NCBI GenBank assembly: GCA_942493385.1
Contig: OW818699.1
Location: 868,001 to 932,000 of the forward strand
From: UBA8389 sp942493385
GTDB lineage: Bacteria; Bacteroidota; Bacteroidia; Bacteroidales; UBA1402
Reading direction: 5' to 3'
Length of the DNA stretch: 64,000 nucleotides
A model generated the notes under the pieces. That model had not been told where the DNA came from, ran no database searches, and worked only from the letters and a program-made list of their open reading frames with translations. The position numbers and the translations under genes were made by a program. Below are positions 26,115-34,659 of the stretch, in pieces (position 1 is the stretch's first letter; each line of letters begins with the position of its first letter).

Positions 26115-26861
26115 TTACGCCTTGGTGTTGCGGAAAGCTTCCAGCAATTCCGGCCAGGCTTCGTTTAGGGCGTTCATGCTGTCAAATAGCAAATCGGCTC
26201 CAGCGTCAAGCAAGTGGTGGTCTTGAAGTTTGCCGGTGTTGACGGCGATGGTGAAGAGGCCTGCTGCTTTGGCGGATTCCACACCAAGTGGTGCATTTTC
26301 GACGACAAGGACATTGTTTGCTAGGACACCTGATTTTTTAAGCCCCTGCAAGTAAGGTTCGGGATGCGGTTTGCCAATGGTTACATCGAAAGCGGTGACC
26401 ATTCTGCTTTGAGTGAATTGGTCGGGGAAAAAGAGGCTCAGTTTGGTGAGCAGTGATTTCTGGCCGGAACCTGTAACTAGGATGCGTTTGAGGTGGTCGG
26501 CTTTCACTTTGTTCAGTAAATCCAAGGCCCCTGGCATCACTGGGGCAGGAGGAGCGGCTTCGAACAGTTCCGATTTCCGTTTGTATATTTTCTGAATTTC
26601 TTCTTCGGTGGCTTCGCGGCCAAGGGAGCGACGGTATACGATGCCAATGGTGCCGCTGCCGGTGCGGCCTTCGTGCAAGTAGCCTTCTTCTTCAGTGAAA
26701 TCAACACCCATTTCGACCAATGCTTTTGTCCAGGAAACGGCGTGGATGGGCATGGAATCGAATAGGACGCCGTCCATGTCGAAGAGCACGGCTTTCAAGT
26801 CGATGGAGGGGTAGTTGTTCTGTTGAAGGTACTTCTGAATGGCTTCGGCAAATTCGGACAT
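26115..26861 (-). CDS. HAD-family phosphatase (beta-phosphoglucomutase-like)
   Basis: A 248-residue HAD hydrolase. Motif I is LFDMDGVLFDSMP (about residues 26-38, with nucleophile Asp and the second Asp), motif II ILVTGSGQKS, motif III lysine in GKPHPEPYL, and motif IV VVENAPLGVESAKAAG. A cap domain lies between motifs I and II (GRTGSGTIGIVYRR). This matches the PGMB/phosphatase group acting on sugar phosphates; the substrate is unknown. The ATG at 26861 is chosen because a longer reading would run through the hairpin at 26880-26911. It lies directly downstream of pgi. Confidence 0.88.
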   Translation of the reverse strand: MSEFAEAIQKYLQQNNYPSIDLKAVLFDMDGVLFDSMPIHAVSWTKALVEMGVDFTEEEGYLHEGRTGSGTIGIVYRRSLGREATEEEIQKIYKRKSELFEAAPPAPVMPGALDLLNKVKADHLKRILVTGSGQKSLLTKLSLFFPDQFTQSRMVTAFDVTIGKPHPEPYLQGLKKSGVLANNVLVVENAPLGVESAKAAGLFTIAVNTGKLQDHHLLDAGADLLFDSMNALNEAWPELLEAFRNTKA

Positions 26862-26879
26862 GGGGAAATTTGTAAAGTG

Positions 26880-26911
26880 AAAGCCCCCTGACCATAAGGA
26901 GAGGGGGCTTT
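26880..26911 (-). terminator. hairpin between pgi and the HAD gene
   Basis: AAAGCCCCCT pairs with AGGGGGCTTT around a 12-base loop. It may be an intrinsic terminator for the purA-to-pgi transcript, although the T-tract on the minus strand is short. Confidence 0.6.
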
Positions 26912-26918
26912 TCAAAAA

Positions 26919-28262
26919 TTAGAGACGTTTTTTGATGGCTTCGGTTTCTTTTTCGAACCCAGGCTTTTCAAGAAGGGCGAACATGTTCTTTTTATACGCT
27001 TCCACACCGGGTTGGTCGAAGGGGTTCACACCCAAGACGTAACCGCTGATGCCACAGGCTTTTTCGAACATATAAAGGAGTTGGCCGATGTAGTATTCAT
27101 TCAAAGCAGGAATTTCAATTTTCAGATTAGGAACATTTCCGTCCACGTGAGCGATCTGCGTGCCGAGTTCGGCCATTTTATTGACAGCGTCCACACGCTT
27201 GCCGGCCAAGAAGTTGAGGCCGTCCAGGTTGGCGTCGTCGGTAGGGATGACCACCTCGCGGTTGGCGGTGCCGATGGTGAGGACGGTTTCGAAGATGATG
27301 CGTTCGCCTTCCTGAATCCATTGACCCATGGAGTGCAGGTCGGTGGTGAGGTCTACGGCAGCTGGGAAGATGCCCAGGTTGTCCTTGCCTTCGCTTTCAC
27401 CGTACAGTTGTTTCCACCATTCGGCAATGAAGTGCAGTTTGGGGTGGTAGTTGACCAGAATCTCAATTTTTTTGCCAGACTTGTAGAGTTCGTTGCGGGT
27501 GGCAGCATAGACTGCGGCAGGATTGGCTTCGAAAGCGGTATCCAATCCACAAAGTTTTTCCATGGCGAGGGCGCCGGCAACAAATTGACGGATGTCGTGT
27601 CCGGCTACGGCGATGGGCAGCAAGCCAACTGGAGTCAGTACGGAGTAGCGACCGCCTACATTATCGGGGATCACGTAGGTTTTGTAACCTTCGAGGTTGG
27701 CCAGGGTACGCAAAGCACCGCGCTGGGCATCTGTTACTGCGACGATGAGGTTTTTGGCTTCGGCTTTGCCAACTTGGTTTTCCAGCATCGTTTTGAGCAA
27801 GCGGAAGGCAAGGGCGGTTTCAGTCGTGGTGCCTGATTTGGATATATTGATGATACCGAAGGACTTACCCTTGAGGTAGTCGGTCAGTTCGGACAAGTAG
27901 TCTTCGCTGATGTTGTGGCCGGCGTAAACGATGACGGGGCCGGTGCGTTCTTTCTGAAGCCAGTCGAAACTGTTGTTCAATGCTTCAATAACGGCTTTGG
28001 CAGCCAGGTAGCTTCCGCCGATGCCGGCAACCACGACGACTTCGCATTTGCTGCGGAGAAGATTGGCAGTGGCTTGTATGTCGTTCAAAAATTCTTCGGA
28101 GATGGAGGAAGGCAGGTCAAGCCAGCCCAGGAAATCATTTCCTTTGCCTGTTGCATCGTGCAGCATTTTATTGGCAGCGGCAGTTTGCGTTGCGTAGGCG
28201 TTGATTTTTTCCTTGGAGACAAAACCCAGAGCTTTGTCAATGTTGAGTTTGATGGTTTCCAT
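26919..28262 (-). CDS. pgi: glucose-6-phosphate isomerase
   Basis: A 447-residue Pgi, interconverting glucose-6-phosphate and fructose-6-phosphate in the cytoplasm. The family signature DNVGGRYSVLTPVGLLP is intact, as are GGSYLAAKAVIEAL, SKSGTTTETALAFR and NPFDQPGVEAYKKNMF near the C-terminus. The size matches the short (~445 residue) Bacteroidota/Firmicutes type. The ATG at 28262 (METIKLNID) is the natural start; upstream in-frame sequence overlaps gpsA. It follows gpsA by 11 bases. Confidence 0.97.
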   Translation of the reverse strand: METIKLNIDKALGFVSKEKINAYATQTAAANKMLHDATGKGNDFLGWLDLPSSISEEFLNDIQATANLLRSKCEVVVVAGIGGSYLAAKAVIEALNNSFDWLQKERTGPVIVYAGHNISEDYLSELTDYLKGKSFGIINISKSGTTTETALAFRLLKTMLENQVGKAEAKNLIVAVTDAQRGALRTLANLEGYKTYVIPDNVGGRYSVLTPVGLLPIAVAGHDIRQFVAGALAMEKLCGLDTAFEANPAAVYAATRNELYKSGKKIEILVNYHPKLHFIAEWWKQLYGESEGKDNLGIFPAAVDLTTDLHSMGQWIQEGERIIFETVLTIGTANREVVIPTDDANLDGLNFLAGKRVDAVNKMAELGTQIAHVDGNVPNLKIEIPALNEYYIGQLLYMFEKACGISGYVLGVNPFDQPGVEAYKKNMFALLEKPGFEKETEAIKKRL

Positions 28263-28273
28263 TATAATGTGTG

Positions 28274-29272
28274 TTAGCGGAGTGATTCGGTGAGCAATCG
28301 GATCTCGATGTTGGGTGAAATCCGTTCGTAAAGAATGTTGTAAACGGCGTCCAAAATGGGCATGTTCACGTGGTAGCATTCGTTGATTTCTTTGATGCAC
28401 TTGGTGGCATAATAGCCTTCGGCAATCATTTCCATTTCAATGTGGGCAGTCCTAACAGAGTAGCCTTTACCGATCATGGTGCCGAACATGCGGTTGCGGC
28501 TGAATTTGGAATAGGCGGTGACCAGCAGGTCGCCCAGATAGACCGATTCGTTGACGTTGCGAAGGGTCGGATGGGCGGTATTGATGAAGCGGCCGATTTC
28601 CTGGATGGAGTTGGCGATGAGTACTGATTGGAAATTGTCGCCGTATTTAAGACCGTGGCAGATCCCTGCTGCGATGGCGTAGACATTCTTCAAAGTCGAA
28701 GAATACTCCACTCCGCAGATGTCGTCGGAAATGGTGGTTTTAACAAAAGCACAGGTGAATTTTTGTGCGACGCTTCGGGCACGTTCCTTGTTGGTACAGG
28801 CGATGGTCAAGTAAGAAAGGCGTTCCAATGCCACTTCTTCTGCGTGACAAGGGCCGCCGATGGCAACGATGTTTTCCATCGGTACACTGAATTCTTTGAT
28901 GAAATAGTCTGAAACCAACATGTTTTCGTCGGGTACAATCCCTTTGATGGCGGTGACGATGAGTTTGTCACTGATGGGTTGGTTCAGCTTTTTGAGATGC
29001 TGTTTCAGGAAAGGTGAGGGCGTGGCAAACAGTAGGATGTCGGAAGCTTTTACGGCCAGGTTGATGTTGCTGTAAAAATGAATCCGGCTCAAGTCGAATT
29101 TAATGCCGCTCAGGTAGGTGGAATTGTGCCCGAGCTTTTTGAATTCCTCTATTTGAGAGGGGCGACGCATGTACCAATTGATCTTTTCGGTACCATTCGA
29201 CATCAAAATCTTGGCGAGTGCGGTAGCCCAGCTTCCTCCACCCATGATGCAAATTTTTCCCTGGAATTCCAT
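28274..29272 (-). CDS. gpsA: glycerol-3-phosphate dehydrogenase [NAD(P)+]
   Basis: A 332-residue GpsA, which reduces dihydroxyacetone phosphate to sn-glycerol-3-phosphate for phospholipid synthesis. The N-terminal nucleotide-binding motif is MGGGSWATALAKIL. The catalytic region contains VTAIKGI, AIGGPCHAEEV and the active-site Lys segment VEYSSTLKNVYAIAAGICHGLKYGDN. It sits 7 bases after lysS and 11 before pgi within the same operon. Confidence 0.97.
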   Translation of the reverse strand: MEFQGKICIMGGGSWATALAKILMSNGTEKINWYMRRPSQIEEFKKLGHNSTYLSGIKFDLSRIHFYSNINLAVKASDILLFATPSPFLKQHLKKLNQPISDKLIVTAIKGIVPDENMLVSDYFIKEFSVPMENIVAIGGPCHAEEVALERLSYLTIACTNKERARSVAQKFTCAFVKTTISDDICGVEYSSTLKNVYAIAAGICHGLKYGDNFQSVLIANSIQEIGRFINTAHPTLRNVNESVYLGDLLVTAYSKFSRNRMFGTMIGKGYSVRTAHIEMEMIAEGYYATKCIKEINECYHVNMPILDAVYNILYERISPNIEIRLLTESLR

Positions 29273-29279
29273 TCTTGGT

Positions 29280-31013
29280 TTAGTTTAGGTTTTCGATCCA
29301 GCTTTTTACCTGATCCTGGGTCGGGTTGGTCAGTTCAAGTTTGTGCTTTTTATTGAGGCCGCAGAGTTCTTGGTGGAATTTACCAAAAGTAAGGCCTTTT
29401 AGACTTTCTACGGTCAAATAACCTGCTTTTTGCATCGGAGCTACCCATTCTTCAGGGATTCCGATGGCGGTATAAGAGGTTGCGGGATCTTTTTTAACGA
29501 CTTTTTCGGGACGCATTTGCGGGAAGAAAAGAACTTCCTGAATGGTGGTCTGGCCGGTGAGCAACATCACAAGGCGGTCCATGCCGATGCCCATGCCCGA
29601 CGTGGGAGGCATGCCGTATTCGAGAGCACGGACAAAGTCCATGTCGATGAACATGGCTTCGTCATCACCCTTTTCAGCCAATGCGAGTTGTTCCTGGAAG
29701 CGGCCGAGCTGGTCGATGGGGTCGTTGAGTTCGGAATACGCGTTGGCGATTTCCTTGCCGTTGATCATCAGCTCGAAGCGTTCGGTCAGTTCGGGGTTGG
29801 TTCGATGGCGCTTGCACAGGGGCGACATTTCGTAGGGATAATCCGTAATGAAAGTCGGTTGAATGTAGTTGCCTTCTGAAGTGGCTCCGAAGATTTCATC
29901 GATGAGTTTGCCCTTGCCCATGGAGGCGTCTTGCTCGACGTTGAGTTTTTTGCAGACTTCTCTTAAACCGCTTTCGTCCATGCCATTGATGTCAATGCCG
30001 GTGTTTTCTTGAATGGCGTCGATCATGGTGACACGGCGGAACGGTGCCTTGAAGCTGATTTGCTTGTCTCCGACTACGAGTTCGGTGCTGCCGTTCACTT
30101 CGAGGGCGATGCGTTCCAGCATCTGCTCGGTGAAGGTCATCATCCAGTTGTAGTCTTTGTAGGAAACGTAGATTTCCATGGCGGTGAACTCGGGATTGTG
30201 GGTGCGGTCCATGCCTTCGTTGCGGAAGTTCTTGGAGAATTCGTACACCCCTTCGAAACCGCCGACGATGAGGCGTTTCAGATAGAGTTCATCGGCGATG
30301 CGGAGATACAATGGGATGTCCAGCGCGTTGTGGTGGGTGGTGAAGGGACGAGCTGCCGCTCCACCGGGGATGGATTGTAGAATCGGAGTTTCCACTTCCA
30401 TGTAGCCGCGTTCGTTGAAGAAGTTGCGCATGGAGGTGAACACTTGGGTGCGTTTGCGGAAAATGTCCTTGACTTGGTTGTTGACGACCAAATCCACATA
30501 GCGTTGGCGGTAGCGGAGTTCGGGATCGGTGAAGGCGTCGAAGACTTCGCCGTCCTTTTCTTTGACTACTGGCAGTGGCTTTAATGTTTTTGCTAAAAGG
30601 GTCAACGTGGTTGCGTGGATAGAGATTTCCCCCATTTGGGTGCGAAATACGTAGCCTTTGATGCCGACAAAGTCGCCGATGTCGAGCAATTTCTTGAATA
30701 CCGTGTTATAGAGCTCTTTGTCGTTTTCGTCCGGGCAGATGTCGTCGCGGGTTAGGTATACCTGAATGCGACCTTCGGAATCCTGCAGTTCCATGAAGGA
30801 AGCTTTGCCCATGATGCGGCGGGTCATGATGCGACCTGCGATGCAAACCTGGCGGGGTGTTTCTGCGTCGTCCTTGAAGCTTTCAAGGATTTCTTTGGAG
30901 AATGCGTTGGTGGGAAATTCTTCGGCAGGGTATGGGTTGATTCCTGCATCACGCAGTGCCTGAAGACTTTGTCTTCTGCCGATTTCCTGTTCGCTTAAAT
31001 CTAAGAGGCTCAT
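29280..31013 (-). CDS. lysS: lysine-tRNA ligase (class II)
   Basis: A 577-residue class II lysyl-tRNA synthetase. An N-terminal OB-fold anticodon-binding domain (about 55-160, VCIAGRIMTRRIMGKASFMELQD) precedes the catalytic domain with motif 2 FRNEGMDRTHNPEFTAMEIY and motif 3 GMGIGMDRLVMLL. It has a C-terminal extension of about 75 residues after motif 3 (FFPQMRPEKVVKKDPATSYTA...), which makes it longer than E. coli LysS (505). It starts six bases after hisS. Confidence 0.97.
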   Translation of the reverse strand: MSLLDLSEQEIGRRQSLQALRDAGINPYPAEEFPTNAFSKEILESFKDDAETPRQVCIAGRIMTRRIMGKASFMELQDSEGRIQVYLTRDDICPDENDKELYNTVFKKLLDIGDFVGIKGYVFRTQMGEISIHATTLTLLAKTLKPLPVVKEKDGEVFDAFTDPELRYRQRYVDLVVNNQVKDIFRKRTQVFTSMRNFFNERGYMEVETPILQSIPGGAAARPFTTHHNALDIPLYLRIADELYLKRLIVGGFEGVYEFSKNFRNEGMDRTHNPEFTAMEIYVSYKDYNWMMTFTEQMLERIALEVNGSTELVVGDKQISFKAPFRRVTMIDAIQENTGIDINGMDESGLREVCKKLNVEQDASMGKGKLIDEIFGATSEGNYIQPTFITDYPYEMSPLCKRHRTNPELTERFELMINGKEIANAYSELNDPIDQLGRFQEQLALAEKGDDEAMFIDMDFVRALEYGMPPTSGMGIGMDRLVMLLTGQTTIQEVLFFPQMRPEKVVKKDPATSYTAIGIPEEWVAPMQKAGYLTVESLKGLTFGKFHQELCGLNKKHKLELTNPTQDQVKSWIENLN

Positions 31014-31019
31014 ATAACT

Positions 31020-32381
31020 TTATTTTAATAGGTTGACCAGTTCGGCGGTCTTTACTAGTATTTGTTCGCCGGTGGTCATATTTTTTAGGGTAATGCTGCC
31101 TGATGCTATTTCTGTTTCACCGGCTATGGCTACATACGGAATCTTGCGGGTATCTGCATAGCCCATCTGCTTTTTCATCTTGGCGGCCTCGGGATAGATT
31201 TCAGCCGAAATGCCTGCCTCGCGAACGGATTTGACGAGTGGAAGGCAGTAGGCGCATTCTTTGTCGCCGAAATTGGCGAAGAGGACCGTTGTGGTTTTCA
31301 ATGCTTCGGCTGGATACAATTCAAGGCTGTTGAGCACGTCGAAGATGCGGTCGGCACCAAAGGAGATGCCTACTCCGGAAACTCCGGTAAGGCCGAAAAC
31401 GCCGGTGAGGTTGTCATAGCGACCGCCGCCGGTGATGCTGCCCATTTCGGTGTCCAAAGCCTTGACTTCGAGGATGGCGCCGGTGTAGTAGTTGAGGCCG
31501 CGGGCAAGTCGAAGGTCGAGTTCAATGGAGGACTTCACGTCGAGGCTTTCGGTCAGGTTGAAAATGGTTTCGAGTTCAGCCACGCCTTTGAGGCCGATTT
31601 CGGAGGCTGCCAGGATGTTTTTGAGATTGGTTATCTTATCGCTGTTGCTGCCATCCAATTTCAATATCGGCTGAAGTCGATCAACCGCTTCATCGGATAA
31701 ACCTTTATCTTTTAATTCCTTATTGACATTATCGAGGCCGATTTTGTCGAACTTGTCAATGGCCACGGTGATGTCGGTGAGGCGTTCTGTTTCACCTAGA
31801 ATTTCGGCGATGCCACTCAATACCTTACGGTTGTTGAGCTTGATGCAGACGTTCAGACCGAAGCGCTTGAATACTTCGTCGATGATTTGGATGAGTTCCA
31901 CTTCGTTGAGAAGGGAGTCGCTGCCCACCACGTCGGCGTCGCATTGGAAGAACTCGCGGTAACGGCCTTTTTGGGGACGGTCGGCACGCCAAACGGGTTG
32001 AATCTGAAAGCGTTTGAACGGGAAGGAAATTTCGTTTTGGTGCATCACCACGTAACGGGCAAAAGGCACTGTTAGGTCGTAACGGAGGCCTTTTTCGCTG
32101 ATTTTCGTGGTGAGTTTGGAAGAATTGTTGATCACGTTCTGGTCATCGATTCCATTCATGAAGTCGCCTGAATTCAAAATCTTGAACAACAGCTTGTCGC
32201 CTTCTTCGCCATATTTGCCCATCAAGGTGGACAAATTCTCCATGGCAGGCGTTTCAATCTGCTGAAAACCATAGAGGTAGAAGACGGACCGGATGGTGTC
32301 GAAAATATAGTTTCGTTTCGCCATTTCGAGAGGCGAAAAGTCACGGGTTCCCTTTGGTATGGACGGTTTTTGAATGCTCAT
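31020..32381 (-). CDS. hisS: histidine-tRNA ligase
   Basis: A 453-residue class II histidyl-tRNA synthetase. Motif 1 region KGTRDFSPLEMAKRNYIFDTI, motif 2 region RYDLTVPFARYVVMHQ with FQIQPVWRADRPQKGRYREFFQCDADVVG, and the histidine-specific segments ARGLNYYTGAILEV and GGGRYDNLTGVFG are present, ending with an anticodon-binding domain (about 355-450). Its start lies 3 bases after the stop of the zinc peptidase gene, so the genes are co-transcribed. Confidence 0.97.
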   Translation of the reverse strand: MSIQKPSIPKGTRDFSPLEMAKRNYIFDTIRSVFYLYGFQQIETPAMENLSTLMGKYGEEGDKLLFKILNSGDFMNGIDDQNVINNSSKLTTKISEKGLRYDLTVPFARYVVMHQNEISFPFKRFQIQPVWRADRPQKGRYREFFQCDADVVGSDSLLNEVELIQIIDEVFKRFGLNVCIKLNNRKVLSGIAEILGETERLTDITVAIDKFDKIGLDNVNKELKDKGLSDEAVDRLQPILKLDGSNSDKITNLKNILAASEIGLKGVAELETIFNLTESLDVKSSIELDLRLARGLNYYTGAILEVKALDTEMGSITGGGRYDNLTGVFGLTGVSGVGISFGADRIFDVLNSLELYPAEALKTTTVLFANFGDKECAYCLPLVKSVREAGISAEIYPEAAKMKKQMGYADTRKIPYVAIAGETEIASGSITLKNMTTGEQILVKTAELVNLLK

Positions 32382-32384
32382 GTA

Positions 32385-33113
32385 TTAGTTTCGACGGGCA
32401 CCGCCCAAGAAGATCATAATGTAATAAATGAGGGTGGCCAAGGATCCGAGTGCGGCAATCACATACGTATAGGCTGCCCAGCGCAGGGCGTCCGTAGCCA
32501 TGGGGTAAGTGGAAACGTTGGTAATGCCGGCGTTGCTCAACCAAGCGATGGCACGCTGGCTGGCGTTGATTTCAACCGGCAGGGTGACAAAGCTGAAAAT
32601 GGTGGTCAGGGCGAAAAGCACGATGCCGATGAGTAATAGTTGTGGGAAATAGCTCAGCAGCAGAATTCCTGCAAGCAGAATCCATTGCATCCACTTGGAA
32701 GCAAAGCTCACTGCCGGAACCAATTTGGAGCGCAGGTTTAGGAATACATACGCGTTGGCATGCTGAACGGCGTGACCGCATTCGTGGGCAGCTACCGCTG
32801 CGGCAGAGATGCTTTCACCAAAATATACGTCATCGCTAAGGTTCACCACTTTGGTAGCGGGGTTGTAATGGTCGGTAAGTTGACCTGGTACATGTTGTAC
32901 CTTGACATCGGTAATGCCGTTTTCGCGCAGCATTTTCTCGGCCACATCCTTACCTGTTAGGCGGTTAGGCAATGGAATGACGCTGTATTTTTTGAATTTG
33001 GATTGCAGAACTTTCTGCACGATCCAGCTCGCCAATGCAAAAGCAATGAAAATGACCCAGATGGACATGTTTGCTCCAAAAAACGTTGGAACATATAAGA
33101 ATAAAGTGCTCAT
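32385..33113 (-). CDS. YugP-type membrane zinc metallopeptidase
   Basis: A 242-residue integral membrane protein of the neutral zinc metallopeptidase (DUF2227/YugP) family. The HExxH-type motif AAHECGHAVQHA (about residues 111-122) provides the zinc ligands and catalytic Glu. Membrane segments lie at about 16-35, 140-165, 166-185 and 220-240. Substrates are unknown in the family. It lies between purA and hisS; a stem-loop separates it from purA, so it may have its own promoter or receive read-through. Confidence 0.88.
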   Translation of the reverse strand: MSTLFLYVPTFFGANMSIWVIFIAFALASWIVQKVLQSKFKKYSVIPLPNRLTGKDVAEKMLRENGITDVKVQHVPGQLTDHYNPATKVVNLSDDVYFGESISAAAVAAHECGHAVQHANAYVFLNLRSKLVPAVSFASKWMQWILLAGILLLSYFPQLLLIGIVLFALTTIFSFVTLPVEINASQRAIAWLSNAGITNVSTYPMATDALRWAAYTYVIAALGSLATLIYYIMIFLGGARRN

Positions 33114-33139
33114 AATCTGTAGTTTATAGTTATTACTTG

Positions 33140-33172
33140 AAAAAAGTCACTCATGAATGCAGTGCCTTTTTT
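33140..33172 (-). terminator. stem-loop after purA
   Basis: Minus-strand AAAAAAGGCACT and AGTGACTTTTTT form a stem with one mismatch, with A/T flanks typical of an intrinsic terminator. It lies 14 bases past the purA stop, so read-through into the zinc peptidase gene may be partial. Confidence 0.6.
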
Positions 33173-33185
33173 CTAAAAAGAACTG

Positions 33186-34454
33186 CTATTCGTAACGTAG
33201 AATGGTTTGTTCGCGGTCCGGTCCTACTGATACGATCTTGATGCGTACACCCAATTCCTCTTCCAGGAAGCTGACATAATTGTTGAATTCTTCTGGGAAT
33301 TCGTCCTCGGACTGCATCTTGCTCATATTGGTTTTCCAACCAGCGAGTTCGGTATAAATGGGTTCCACACCTTCGTTGATGTCAAACGGAAATTCTTCGG
33401 TTTCAACGCCGTTCACATTATAGGAAACGCAGGCTTTGATCACATCGAAATCGTCCATGACATCGCTTTTCATCATAATGAGCTCGGTTACACCGTTTAT
33501 CATGATGGCATAGCGTAGGGCAACAAGATCTACCCAGCCGCAGCGACGGGGACGACCGGTGACCGAACCGTATTCATGACCTTTGTCGCGCATGTCCTGA
33601 CCGATTTCATCAAAGAGTTCGGTCGGGAAAGGGCCGCTGCCCACTCGTGTGCAATATGCTTTGAATATCCCAAAAACCGTGCCAATCTTGTTCGGGGCGA
33701 TGCCGAGTCCGGTGCAGGCGCCTGCGCAAATGGTGTTGGAGGAAGTTACGAATGGGTAGGAACCGAAATCCACATCGAGCATGGTGCCCTGAGCGCCTTC
33801 ACAAAGTACACCTTTGCCTTCGTACAATGCCTTGTTGACAAAGTGTTCGCTGTCGATGAAGGTAAATTGTTTCAGGCATTCGATGCCTTCGAACCAATCC
33901 TTTTCGAGGGAGGTCAGGTCGTATTCGGTGTAGTCCATCTGACGAAGGGTTTCTTCGTGACGGGCAGTGGCGATTTTGTATTTTTCGTCGAAATTGTGCA
34001 GAATGTCACCTACACGCAAGCCATTGCGACTAACTTTGTCGGTATAGGTCGGGCCGATGCCTTTGCCGGTGGTGCCGATTTTGCTGGCACCTTTTGAAGC
34101 TTCATGTGCTGCATCCAGCAAACGATGGGTTGGTAGGATGAGGTGGGCTTTCTTGGAGATGAGCAGGCGTTTGGTGAGCGGATGGCCACTGGCCATCAAC
34201 TGGTCCACTTCCAACTTGAATAAGGCAGGGTCGAGAACTACACCGTTGCCGATGACGTTGATCTTGTCTCCCTGAAAAATGCCGGAAGGAACGGAGCGAA
34301 GCACGTATTTCTGTCCGTCGAATTCCAGCGTATGCCCTGCATTCGGACCACCCTGAAAGCGACAAACCACGTCGTAACGCGGAGTCAACACATCCACTAC
34401 TTTTCCTTTTCCTTCATCGCCCCATTGGAGCCCCAGCAAAACATCTGCTTTCAT
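33186..34454 (-). CDS. purA: adenylosuccinate synthase
   Basis: A 422-residue PurA, which joins IMP and aspartate using GTP in AMP synthesis. The N-terminal GTP loop QWGDEGKGKVVDVL, the IMP-binding segment GTTGKGIGPTYTDKVSRNGLR and GAQGTMLDVDFGSYPFVTSSN are intact, and the C-terminus contains VSVGPDREQTI. The ATG at 34454 gives the standard N-terminus (MKADVLLGLQ); longer in-frame sequence is not conserved-looking. Its promoter motif lies 106 bases upstream. Confidence 0.98.
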   Translation of the reverse strand: MKADVLLGLQWGDEGKGKVVDVLTPRYDVVCRFQGGPNAGHTLEFDGQKYVLRSVPSGIFQGDKINVIGNGVVLDPALFKLEVDQLMASGHPLTKRLLISKKAHLILPTHRLLDAAHEASKGASKIGTTGKGIGPTYTDKVSRNGLRVGDILHNFDEKYKIATARHEETLRQMDYTEYDLTSLEKDWFEGIECLKQFTFIDSEHFVNKALYEGKGVLCEGAQGTMLDVDFGSYPFVTSSNTICAGACTGLGIAPNKIGTVFGIFKAYCTRVGSGPFPTELFDEIGQDMRDKGHEYGSVTGRPRRCGWVDLVALRYAIMINGVTELIMMKSDVMDDFDVIKACVSYNVNGVETEEFPFDINEGVEPIYTELAGWKTNMSKMQSEDEFPEEFNNYVSFLEEELGVRIKIVSVGPDREQTILRYE

Positions 34455-34559
34455 ATGACTTTTTCGTTTGAAATAATTCGTTTTGGCACACTTAAAGCGC
34501 AAGAAAGGTGAACCTTGCCTGCGTTTTTTAACATTTCCATCGTTTTTTTGGAAACCACA

Positions 34560-34567
34560 CAAAGATA
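34560..34567 (-). promoter_or_regulatory. -7 element for purA
   Basis: The minus strand reads TATCTTTG, an exact TAnnTTTG match. It lies 105 bases before the purA ATG, leaving a leader of about 95 bases with no obvious riboswitch fold. Confidence 0.5.
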
Positions 34568-34659
34568 CAAAAAGAATGGGTAATTTTTAAATATCCACCT
34601 CAAAATACGATGCTTCGAAAAGGGTTCAACAATTGACTGTTGCCTTGGATGTGCTTAAC